From Planctomycetaceae bacterium (GTDB lineage: Bacteria > Planctomycetota > Planctomycetia > Pirellulales > Pirellulaceae): a DNA stretch of 5,665 nucleotides. A model generated the notes under the pieces. It worked only from the letters and a program-made list of their open reading frames with translations, was not told the DNA's origin and ran no database searches. Positions within the stretch are counted from its first letter, which is position 1; each line of letters opens with the position of its first letter. Location: positions 1 to 5,665 of the forward strand of contig DTSG01000037.1 of assembly GCA_012965455.1 (NCBI GenBank), read 5' to 3'. This document shows positions 1 to 5,665 of this stretch, in pieces. The translations under genes and the position numbers were made by a program.

Positions 1-6
1 AACAAT

Positions 7-1344
7 ATGATTAGATTGGGCGAATTCAATAGCCGTTGCTGTGATGGCATATCGCGTCGAGCATTCGTGCAGGCCGGTGCAGCCTTGCCACTGACAGCTG
101 CGTTGAGCGGAGATCAGATTGCGAAAGCAGCTGTGAATGCGCGTGCTAAATCGGTCATGTTTATTTGGCTCTGGGGTGCTCCCAGTCACATCGACACTTT
201 TGATCCAAAACCAGATGCTCCCCTCGATTTCCGCGGGCCCTTTGGTACGATCCCCACAACCATACCGGGTGTCCGCTTTTCAGAGCTGATCCCAAAGTTA
301 GCAGCGCGGACCGACAAATATGCGCTCATTCGCAGTAACATCACCCATGATGGTGGACACCCCGGCGCAGGTACTTACGGTTACACCGGCAGTCGCGAAG
401 GGCGGGGCGTGACGATACAGCCAAGCTGGGGTTCCATCGTTTCCCGACACCACGGATCAACCGCTGGTTTACCACCCTATGTTATGCTCTCACGCGGAAT
501 TCCCCGTGATGTGGCCAAATTTGTCGATGGTTATGGCGGCGGTGACTGGGGAAAGGCCTATGACCCGTTTCTGATCCAGTGTGATGGAGTTGGTAAAGTC
601 GACATTCCCGCCCTTAAACTTGTGGACGGCATCACTCCTGATCGAATTGCCCACCGCAGATTGCTGCAGGATCAACTCGATAAAATCAAGCGCAAAGTAA
701 CCGCGAATTCGTTTGATATTTGGGATAAGAAATCACAACAGGCGTTTACTTTGTTGACCAACAAAAAGGCAGTGGAGTCGCTTGACCTGACAAGGGAAAC
801 AACCAAAACGCGCGAAGACTACGGCCAGACGTCATTTGGGCAGAGCCTGTTGTTGGCGCGGCGACTGGTTGAGGCAGAAGTTCCATTTGTGAATGTGAGC
901 TGGAGTGAATATGTCGAGTCTTATAGTCCCAACACGGATTTTGGCTGGGATACTCACGTAAACAACTTTGACCTTTTACCCAACCGGCACTGTCCCATCC
1001 TCGACAGAGCGTTATCAGCGCTACTGGACGACATGGATGCCCGCGGTTTACTAGACTCGACACTCGTCGTTTGCATGGGTGAATTTGGTCGTACGCCAAG
1101 AATTAATAAGAGAGCGTCCCGAGATCACTGGGCCCAGAATTACTTCTCGATTTGGGCCGGAGCCGGCGTCAAACCGGGGCGAGTCATTGGTGCCAGCGAT
1201 GCCAAAGCCGAAAAGCCAGTTACTCGACCAATCGAACCGACGGGCGTGGGCGTGACGATGCTTGATTGTCTAGGGATTGATAGTATTGAGCGGGCCAAAC
1301 TCAATGTACTACCGCAGGGAGAGTTTATTCATGAATTGTTTTAA
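7..1344 (+). CDS. DUF1501 family protein with Tat signal
   Basis: The 445-residue product matches the DUF1501 family, which is abundant in planctomycetes, exported by the Tat pathway and distantly related to the alkaline phosphatase/sulfatase fold; its reaction is not established. A twin-arginine motif SRRAFVQAG lies at residues 16-24, followed by a short hydrophobic stretch. Family hallmarks in order are WLWGAPSHIDTFDPKP (about 54-69), RSNITHDGGHPG (109-120), GWDTHVNNF (313-321), the strongest signature GEFGRTPRIN (358-367), and RDHW (372-375). The DTH, E359 and DH residues are candidate metal ligands by analogy with alkaline phosphatases (inference). Length is normal for the family. The ATG at position 7 suits the usual 15-residue lead before the Tat motif, but only six bases lie upstream, so no ribosome binding site can be checked and an earlier start is possible. 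The stop overlaps the next gene. DUF1501 genes often follow DUF1549/DUF1553 genes, but nothing upstream is visible here. Confidence 0.9.
   Translation: MIRLGEFNSRCCDGISRRAFVQAGAALPLTAALSGDQIAKAAVNARAKSVMFIWLWGAPSHIDTFDPKPDAPLDFRGPFGTIPTTIPGVRFSELIPKLAARTDKYALIRSNITHDGGHPGAGTYGYTGSREGRGVTIQPSWGSIVSRHHGSTAGLPPYVMLSRGIPRDVAKFVDGYGGGDWGKAYDPFLIQCDGVGKVDIPALKLVDGITPDRIAHRRLLQDQLDKIKRKVTANSFDIWDKKSQQAFTLLTNKKAVESLDLTRETTKTREDYGQTSFGQSLLLARRLVEAEVPFVNVSWSEYVESYSPNTDFGWDTHVNNFDLLPNRHCPILDRALSALLDDMDARGLLDSTLVVCMGEFGRTPRINKRASRDHWAQNYFSIWAGAGVKPGRVIGASDAKAEKPVTRPIEPTGVGVTMLDCLGIDSIERAKLNVLPQGEFIHELF
1316..1323 (+). promoter_or_regulatory. Ribosome binding site deciding the propeller gene start
   Basis: AGGGAGAG lies seven bases before the ATG at 1331 and inside the 3' end of the DUF1501 gene. 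It supports 1331 over the earlier in-frame ATG at 1277, which would place translation deep in the upstream gene and put extra residues before the signal peptide. Confidence 0.6.
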
Positions 1345-2236
1345 ACTCCGCACGTTAGTATTCACTGCCTGCTCCCTTGTAGCAGCAAATAGTCTCCATG
1401 CGAATCCACCCGAGCGTATCACGACGGATGGTCGCATGAAACAGGATCTCTGTTTCACCCACGATTCACATGAGCTAATTTATTCTGTCCTCAAAACAGC
1501 TCAGCTTATTAAACTGCAGCGGTTGAATCTGCAGTCCAGTGAAATCACTGATTTTCACATCAACGCCAACACCAACGAGAGTCATATCGATTTTTCGAAA
1601 GATATGAAGTTTTATGCGTTCGTTCGCAACGATGGCAATCTGCATACAACGGTTCAGGTTCAAAATGTCGAGGCGGGGGAAACGTATAATTTAAATCCGG
1701 GAGGTGGTTTCGCCTGTGTCCGAGCACTTACGATCAGCCCGAACGGGAAATCGGTCGTCTATGCCTTTCCGGATAACAACGGTTCGCAACAGCTGTGGCA
1801 AACCAATATCCAGCTACAAAATAAAAGCGCACTTACCAACTCGGATTACATCGATGCTTATCCACGTTTTTCACCAACAGGAAATCTGCTGGCATTTACT
1901 TCAACACGTAGTGGGAATTTCGACATCTATCGCATGACTGCTGATGGAACCTCTATGTTTCAACTGACAGATCACGCAGGAATCGACACGCGACCCGCCT
2001 GGTCACCGGATGGCTTGAGAATCGCGTACACAAGTTTAGTTCAAGGGAACTACGAGATTTTTGTCATGAACGCAGATGGATCCAACCAGAAACAAGTCAC
2101 GAGTAATCCAGGTAAAGATGATTTTGCCTGCTGGCACCCGGATGGTAAACGCATTTTCTATGTCAGTGAAGTCAAAGGGAAAGTTGATATCTATAGCACC
2201 TCGGTTGAAGATATCTTGAATGATTCTGTTAAATGA
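1331..2236 (+). CDS. Secreted TolB-like beta-propeller protein (PD40 repeats)
   Basis: The 301-residue product starts with a Sec-type signal peptide (cleavage likely after SLHA, residue 24). The rest is built of WD40-like PD40 repeats as in the C-terminal domain of TolB. Three clear blades carry the pattern of an FSPDG-type turn, IAFTS-type strand, GNxDIY and DG....LT: residues 174-213 (RFSPTG, GNFDIYRM), 217-257 (AWSPDG, GNYEIFVM) and 262-290 (CWHPDG, KVDIYS). Three degenerate blades can be read at about 37-60, 83-105 and 127-150 (ISPNG), giving a plausible six-bladed propeller. The N-terminal domain of true TolB is absent, so this is probably not the Tol-Pal component. Such propellers usually bind proteins or ligands; no catalytic motif is visible. 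An upstream in-frame ATG at 1277 would add 18 residues and hide the signal peptide. I chose 1331 because AGGGAG sits just before it and the signal peptide then begins at Met1. The 14-bp overlap with the DUF1501 gene indicates one operon. Confidence 0.85.
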   Translation: MNCFKLRTLVFTACSLVAANSLHANPPERITTDGRMKQDLCFTHDSHELIYSVLKTAQLIKLQRLNLQSSEITDFHINANTNESHIDFSKDMKFYAFVRNDGNLHTTVQVQNVEAGETYNLNPGGGFACVRALTISPNGKSVVYAFPDNNGSQQLWQTNIQLQNKSALTNSDYIDAYPRFSPTGNLLAFTSTRSGNFDIYRMTADGTSMFQLTDHAGIDTRPAWSPDGLRIAYTSLVQGNYEIFVMNADGSNQKQVTSNPGKDDFACWHPDGKRIFYVSEVKGKVDIYSTSVEDILNDSVK

Positions 2237-2262
2237 ATTGTTGCGCCGCATACGGTTGCCAT

Positions 2263-2291
2263 TTGATAAAGTTATCGACAGCAAGTAAACT
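2263..2291 (+). promoter_or_regulatory. Candidate sigma-70-type promoter for the SGNH hydrolase gene
   Basis: TTGATA (2263-2268, five of six matches to the -35 consensus) is separated by 17 bases from TAAACT (2286-2291, four of six matches to the -10 consensus). Transcription would begin near 2298 and give a leader of about 50 bases. The 113-bp gap between the genes has room for a separate promoter, and I see no convincing terminator for the upstream pair, so readthrough from that operon is equally possible. Planctomycete promoter consensus is poorly known, so this is a pattern match only. Confidence 0.35.
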
Positions 2292-2349
2292 CTAAATGAC
2301 GATGTTTTAGGTTCTCAATATTCCCAGTAAATCAACCAAGGATTTCACC

Positions 2350-3066
2350 ATGATACGATTTATCCTCAGCGCCGCTATTTTATTAACCTGTTTTGGTACA
2401 TCACAGCTTGCTGCCAATGATAAGTTAACCGTTACCAAAGGTCAAAAAATCGCTTTCCTGGGTGATTCCATTACCGCAGCGGGAGCCAGAACCAACGGGT
2501 ATTGTGAATTAGTTATTCGCACCCTTAACGCTCAGTCGCTGGAAGTTACACCACGCTACGCCGGAATCAGTGGTCACAAGTCGAATCAAATGCTCGCGCG
2601 GTTGGAGAAAGATGTTCTAAGTCACAATCCTGACTGGATGACTCTGTCCTGTGGTGTCAACGATGTTTGGCATGGTGATCGTGGCGTTGCGTTGGAGCCC
2701 TACAAGAAAAACATCACCGCGATCGTCGATCGCGCTCAGGCTGCCGGGGTCAAAGTTATAATTTTAACCTCGACCATGATTCGCGAAGATCAAGCCAATA
2801 AACTCAACCAACAGCTTGCACCCTATAATGCGTTCCTAAAAAGCTTGGCTAAAGAGAAGAAATGTTTGTTTGCCGATCTGAACGCTGATATGCAGGAAGC
2901 GTTAAAAGACTTTCCAGCAGATGCTCCCAAAGGAAAACAGCTTACCAGTGATGGTGTGCACATGAATGCACTTGGGAACTACATGATGGCCAAAGGCGTG
3001 CTAAGAGCTTTGGGCATGACGGATAAAGAAATCGCCGCCGCAGAATCAGAATGGACCAAAAAATAA
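2350..3066 (+). CDS. Secreted SGNH/GDSL-type esterase
   Basis: The 238-residue product is a compact SGNH hydrolase, the serine esterase/lipase superfamily that includes carbohydrate acetylesterases and TesA-like enzymes. A Sec signal peptide occupies about residues 1-22 (cleavage near LAA). All four conserved blocks are present: block I FLGDSITAAG with nucleophile Ser40; block II AGISGHKS with oxyanion Gly75; block III CGVNDVWHG with oxyanion Asn104; block V SDGVHMNALG with Asp201 and His204. The enzyme should therefore be active. Substrate cannot be read from the sequence; deacetylation of a polysaccharide is the likely role given the export signal and the SASA-type neighbour, but lipase or thioesterase activity is not excluded. 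AAGGA at 2338-2342, seven bases before the ATG, fixes the start. The C-terminal end (TDKEIAAAESEW) follows the fold as a charged helix. The gene ends 17 bp from the convergent gene on the other strand. Confidence 0.88.
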   Translation: MIRFILSAAILLTCFGTSQLAANDKLTVTKGQKIAFLGDSITAAGARTNGYCELVIRTLNAQSLEVTPRYAGISGHKSNQMLARLEKDVLSHNPDWMTLSCGVNDVWHGDRGVALEPYKKNITAIVDRAQAAGVKVIILTSTMIREDQANKLNQQLAPYNAFLKSLAKEKKCLFADLNADMQEALKDFPADAPKGKQLTSDGVHMNALGNYMMAKGVLRALGMTDKEIAAAESEWTKK

Positions 3067-3089
3067 ACGGTGTGATCCGGCGGCTACCG
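3058..3089 (-). terminator. Weak candidate terminator of the SASA gene
   Basis: Read on the minus strand, a CGGT/ACCG stem (3089-3086 with 3071-3068) begins within the end of the SASA gene, including the last base of its TAG stop, and is followed by TTTATTTTTT (3067-3058). The T-rich tail is good, but the stem has only four pairs around a 14-base loop, so intrinsic termination is doubtful. It would lie across the end of the convergent esterase gene. Confidence 0.25.
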
Positions 3090-4757
3090 ATTACCGAGAT
3101 ACCCCTCGGCAATGAGTTCCCCTAGTTTGACGATGCCCGCCGTGGTGATGACCAACTTCTTTTCCTGCTTGGGAATCGCCAGATCCTTAAGATGAATTAA
3201 GTTGTCATCCGCCGCCGCGATTTCGCTGATGGCTGTAACCACGTCAACCTTGTTGACCCGCTCGTCATCGGTTGGTGCCTGCTGACTGACATACCATTTC
3301 AAAGCTGGTCGTTGTAGATCTTCGCGGCTTTTAGCAATCAGCGACGCCAATCGCTCCGCTGCCTGCTGCCGGTAAGGATGAAATGACATGTCATTCTCTC
3401 CCACGTGGTAAAAGATTCCCTGCAGTTCGACAGTCTGTCCTTTTGCGGTTAGTTCCTGTTGAGCGGCTCGTACAAATTCGACGAAGTCTGGGTAGATATT
3501 TCGTGTTTTAGCAACGCTGCCTGCTGGAGTCCAATCGATGATCTGCGTGCCACTATGGGTAAATTTAGCGATCGCGATATTTCCAGGCAACTTCTGCGAC
3601 AACGTCTGCCCGAAACTTAGTTCAGGACCGAAGGTATCGTAATAACCTGACGGGGCTAAGGGTTCCCATGAATTGGAGGTTTTATAACCACCACCGAGGC
3701 TGTATCTATATGCAATTGTTGGGTCTGGCTGTAGCAACTTCATCCCGCCAGGGATCGCCCCAAGTTCCTGAATAAAGGCACGTTCCCCTTCCATGTTGCG
3801 GTGACCGGCAAGGATAAACAGTTTCACACTTTCACCTTTTTGGTAGGGCCACGGCTTCAGAGGTTTTACAACAGCTTGTTGTTTCCCAATCGTATCCAAA
3901 TAGGCGGTCGCATAGTTGTCGCCATGTTCCAACTGACCGAGTGTCCCGTAATGGTAATGCAGACCAACGCCTCCCCCAATTTCTACCCCGACGTGGGACG
4001 TGGGAATATACTGAGCCAGCGGATCGGCAGTCGTGACCACTTTTTGCCCCTGACTAATCGCATACATGCGTGGTCGCAGGTCCATTCCCCAGATAGTTTT
4101 CGTGCAAAGTTCACCGATATAGAACCTCAGATCTGGCGTCTTGAGATCCTTGCGCCAGCGAGCCAGAAATTTTTTCAGGTTACTGCCATAGGCGTCCATA
4201 TACTCGGCGTTGAACATGTCGTTTTCGCCCTGATGCCACATGAAGCCCTCGATACGATATTTGATTTTCTGCTGGTCTAGTTTGGCGAGCGAATCCTGTA
4301 TCAACTGCAAAGCCAGTGGGTACATTTTAAAGCCCAGCGGTTGCTCCGGATTCCAATCGCCACCTAGATGGGTACCTCCCGCAGCACATTTAATAACGGC
4401 AATCGGGGCGTCGATCGCTGCGGAGACCTTACGCGCAAAGCTAAGTTCCGGGCCGACGACATTATTTACAGGCTGCAAATCTACCCAGCCATTGGACTCC
4501 ATTTTGTTCTCACGGCCGATCGAGTAGGAAAACCTTACGTCAGACTGAGGCTCTTCCAAACCGGCAAATGGTGGAAAACGGTGAATATCCTTGACCTTGG
4601 AATCCGACCCTACCATATTTGACTGACCGGCAAAGATAAACACGCGTAACGTTTTATTATCTTCGCTGGTCTCGGCAAAAAGCGGTTTAACGATGACGCC
4701 TAAACAAAGAATCACTACGATTGTACAAATGGCAAAAATGGGTTTACACGGATTCAT
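3084..4757 (-). CDS. Secreted double-module sialate O-acetylesterase-like (SASA/DUF303) protein
   Basis: The 557-residue product has a Sec signal peptide (1-28, cleavage near LFA/E) and two tandem SASA modules, an SGNH-fold family that removes acetyl groups from sugars. Module 1 (about 37-290) has FAGQSNMVG with nucleophile Ser46, GPELSFA (102-108), GGT (127-129), WHQGEND (174-180) and a C-terminal HYGTLGQ with candidate catalytic His269, though no Asp sits three residues before it. Module 2 (about 311-555) repeats the order as LAGHRNMEG, GPELSFG (377-383), SGTQIIDW, YHVGEND (450-456) and LVITTAG. Here the nucleophile position is Arg320 and the catalytic His position is Val536, so module 2 is predicted inactive and may bind substrate or support the fold. 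The start is the ATG at 4757, with GAGGA six bases upstream; a TTG at 4772 would put that site inside the gene. The natural substrate is unknown: sialic acid is only the family name, and plant or algal glycans are as likely. Confidence 0.85.
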   Translation of the reverse strand: MNPCKPIFAICTIVVILCLGVIVKPLFAETSEDNKTLRVFIFAGQSNMVGSDSKVKDIHRFPPFAGLEEPQSDVRFSYSIGRENKMESNGWVDLQPVNNVVGPELSFARKVSAAIDAPIAVIKCAAGGTHLGGDWNPEQPLGFKMYPLALQLIQDSLAKLDQQKIKYRIEGFMWHQGENDMFNAEYMDAYGSNLKKFLARWRKDLKTPDLRFYIGELCTKTIWGMDLRPRMYAISQGQKVVTTADPLAQYIPTSHVGVEIGGGVGLHYHYGTLGQLEHGDNYATAYLDTIGKQQAVVKPLKPWPYQKGESVKLFILAGHRNMEGERAFIQELGAIPGGMKLLQPDPTIAYRYSLGGGYKTSNSWEPLAPSGYYDTFGPELSFGQTLSQKLPGNIAIAKFTHSGTQIIDWTPAGSVAKTRNIYPDFVEFVRAAQQELTAKGQTVELQGIFYHVGENDMSFHPYRQQAAERLASLIAKSREDLQRPALKWYVSQQAPTDDERVNKVDVVTAISEIAAADDNLIHLKDLAIPKQEKKLVITTAGIVKLGELIAEGYLGNR

Positions 4758-4763
4758 CTTGGG

Positions 4764-4768
4764 TCCTC
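4764..4768 (-). promoter_or_regulatory. Ribosome binding site deciding the SASA gene start
   Basis: On the minus strand GAGGA is followed by six bases (CCCAAG) and then ATG at 4757. This is near-ideal spacing and argues against the in-frame TTG at 4772, which would add only MRGPK before the signal peptide. Confidence 0.7.
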
Positions 4769-4883
4769 GCAAATCACTTGTCTCATGGGTGTGTTACTGA
4801 CATCGCACGGGTCATGCACATTCTTATTAATATCACGGGATTTGTACAGCCAGCGCATGTGGGTTTAGACTGGTCGTCTCACC

Positions 4884-4929
4884 TCCACTCTAAAAATTCG
4901 CATCTTCGTGAGCAATGGAGTGGATTTTT
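4884..4929 (+). terminator. Terminator-like hairpin in the leader of the DUF3500-like gene
   Basis: TCCACTCTA (4884-4892) pairs with TGGAGTGGA (4916-4924) in nine base pairs with one T-G wobble. The 23-base interior can form a short second stem (GC/GC and TC/GA around TTCGT). Five T follow directly at 4925-4929. The T tract is only on the plus-strand side, so the element acts, if at all, on transcripts running toward the gene at 4986. It lies 56 bases before that start codon. It may stop transcription entering from upstream or act as an attenuator; the large loop keeps confidence moderate. Confidence 0.45.
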
Positions 4930-4985
4930 GGGTATGTTAAAAGAAACCTTTTGCAGGGACATCTCTTATAATTGAGGAATTAACA

Positions 4986-5665
4986 ATGGCTGAGATACTG
5001 GATACGTTCGTGACCCCCTCCCCGGTCGAGTTAAGACGCGACTTTTTGAAGCGGGCCGGTGCCTTGGCGCTGGCTACGCCAGTTGCTTTAACTCTTGACT
5101 TGCCTACCTTGGTGGGCGCCGACAAGAAGCAAAAGCATCCCGAGACACTCGTGTCGGTACTCTACGATTCGCTTACCGAAAAGCAAAAGAGCGAAGTCTG
5201 TTTCAGTTGGGATCATGTCGATAAGACACGCGGGTTGCTAAGGACCCGGATTGAAAACAACTGGAAGATTACCAAACCTTCAATCAAGAGCAGTTTTTTC
5301 ACCGCCGAACAGCAGCAACTGGCCTTGGATATCTTTCGCGGTATGACTCATCCGGACTGGCACAGTCGTTTCGACCAGCAACTTAAAGACGACGTCGGTG
5401 GTTTTGGCAATAACCAATCGATAGCGATCTTTGGGAAACCTGGATCCAAGCAATTCGAATTTGTGCTAGCCAGTCGACACATGACCCTCCGCTGTGATGG
5501 AAACAGTGCCGAACATGTCGCCTTTGGTGGTCCCATTCTCTATGCGCATGAAGGAGAAGGACTTTACGAAGAAGCCCATCATCCGGGCAATGTTTTCTGG
5601 CATCAAGCCATTGAAGCGAACAAACTTTACGATATGTTTAGCGGAAAGCAACGCGAACAGGCACT
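4986..5665 (+). CDS. DUF3500-like protein with Tat signal, 3' end cut by window
   Basis: The gene is open to the window end: 226 complete codons plus two bases, with no stop. The product begins with a twin-arginine signal, RRDFLKRAG at residues 17-25, then a hydrophobic stretch ALALATPVALTL (26-37), so it should be exported folded by the Tat pathway. The mature part resembles the DUF3500 family, whose biochemical role is unknown. Recognisable blocks are SWDHVDKTRGLL (74-85), NNWKI (91-95), GGFGNNQSIAIFG (138-150), the signature RHMTLRCDGNS (164-174), HVAFGGPILYAHEG (177-190), and HPGNVFW (199-205). Histidines and acidic residues are frequent (H165, D171, H177, H188, H198, H199, H206), which could suit metal or cofactor binding, but this is inference. 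GAGGA at 4974-4978, seven bases before the ATG, supports the start. It is divergent from the SASA gene and separated from it by 228 bp. Family assignment is by remembered motif, not by search. Confidence 0.75.
   Translation, partial: MAEILDTFVTPSPVELRRDFLKRAGALALATPVALTLDLPTLVGADKKQKHPETLVSVLYDSLTEKQKSEVCFSWDHVDKTRGLLRTRIENNWKITKPSIKSSFFTAEQQQLALDIFRGMTHPDWHSRFDQQLKDDVGGFGNNQSIAIFGKPGSKQFEFVLASRHMTLRCDGNSAEHVAFGGPILYAHEGEGLYEEAHHPGNVFWHQAIEANKLYDMFSGKQREQA

Larger units (their letters stand above)
4758..4985. other. Divergent intergenic region
   Basis: These 228 bases separate the start codons of the minus-strand SASA gene and the plus-strand DUF3500-like gene, so promoters for both should lie here. 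No strong -35/-10 pair is evident on either strand. The best plus-strand guess is TTGTAC (4842-4847) with TAGACT (4866-4871) at 18-base spacing, a weak match. An AT-rich palindrome TATTAATA is at 4825-4832. A terminator-like hairpin is listed separately. Short open frames crossing this region on the plus strand have no family features and no ribosome binding site that I can support. Confidence 0.6.

Noticed and set aside
746..1099. Minus-strand 117-codon open frame
   Set aside because: It lies entirely inside the well-supported DUF1501 gene, and its composition (many Ser, Pro, Cys, Trp) is that of a shadow frame.
1277..1330. Longer start for the propeller protein
   Set aside because: It would bury the signal peptide 18 residues in and lacks a comparable ribosome binding site.
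3094..3109. CCGAG/CTCGG hairpin near the end of the SASA gene
   Set aside because: It has five pairs, lies inside coding sequence and has no T tract on either side; it is explained by the codons.
3801..4622. Several plus-strand open frames antisense to the SASA gene
   Set aside because: Their translations have no recognisable domain, while the opposite strand has a full SASA motif set with signal peptide and ribosome binding site.
4825..4832. TATTAATA palindrome as an operator
   Set aside because: It is short, AT-rich and single-copy, with no second half-site spacing to suggest a regulator dimer.
4967..4972. Perfect TATAAT hexamer before the DUF3500-like gene
   Set aside because: It is only 13 bases before the ATG and next to the GAGGA site; transcription from it would start after the ribosome binding site. 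The segment 17 bases upstream is not a -35 match.
4721..4975. Plus-strand open frame across the divergent intergenic region
   Set aside because: It overlaps the signal-peptide end of the SASA gene in antisense, shows no family motif and runs through the hairpin and the next gene's leader; it looks like a chance frame.
1..5665. Mobile element, CRISPR array or prophage
   Set aside because: I saw no transposase or integrase motifs, no terminal inverted repeats and no regularly spaced repeats; all coding content fits ordinary planctomycete families.

Overview
The window looks like a stretch of Planctomycetota chromosome. It combines a Tat-exported DUF1501 protein, a TolB-like beta-propeller protein, a GDSL/SGNH hydrolase, a sialate O-acetylesterase-type (SASA/DUF303) protein and a DUF3500-type protein. 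This family mix is typical of planctomycete genomes, and base composition is moderate. The assignment rests on recognising the families by eye. No rRNA, tRNA or marker gene is present to confirm it.

Layout. (1) Positions 7-2236, plus strand: a DUF1501 gene whose 3' end overlaps the start of a TolB-like propeller gene by 14 bp, so the two are probably translationally coupled. (2) 2237-2349: a short intergenic gap with a plausible sigma-70-type promoter. (3) 2350-3066, plus strand: a secreted SGNH/GDSL esterase with all four catalytic blocks intact. (4) 3084-4757, minus strand, tail-to-tail with the previous gene and 17 bp from it: a secreted protein with two tandem SASA modules. The first keeps its nucleophile serine; the second has lost both the serine and the C-terminal histidine. 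(5) 4758-4985: a divergent intergenic region containing a terminator-like hairpin followed by five T, inside the likely leader of the next gene. (6) 4986 to the window end, plus strand: the first 226 codons of a Tat-signal protein resembling DUF3500, cut by the window edge.

All five genes carry export signals: two twin-arginine, three Sec-type. They therefore act in the periplasm or outside the cell. Two are SGNH-fold ester hydrolases, which suggests (inference) removal of acetyl or similar groups from glycans. The DUF1501 and propeller proteins form a separate coupled pair of unknown biochemical role. I see no mobile element, CRISPR array, RNA gene or phage gene. Nothing clearly amounts to a new biological system. 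The best leads are the active-plus-degenerate double SASA protein and the hairpin in the DUF3500 leader.
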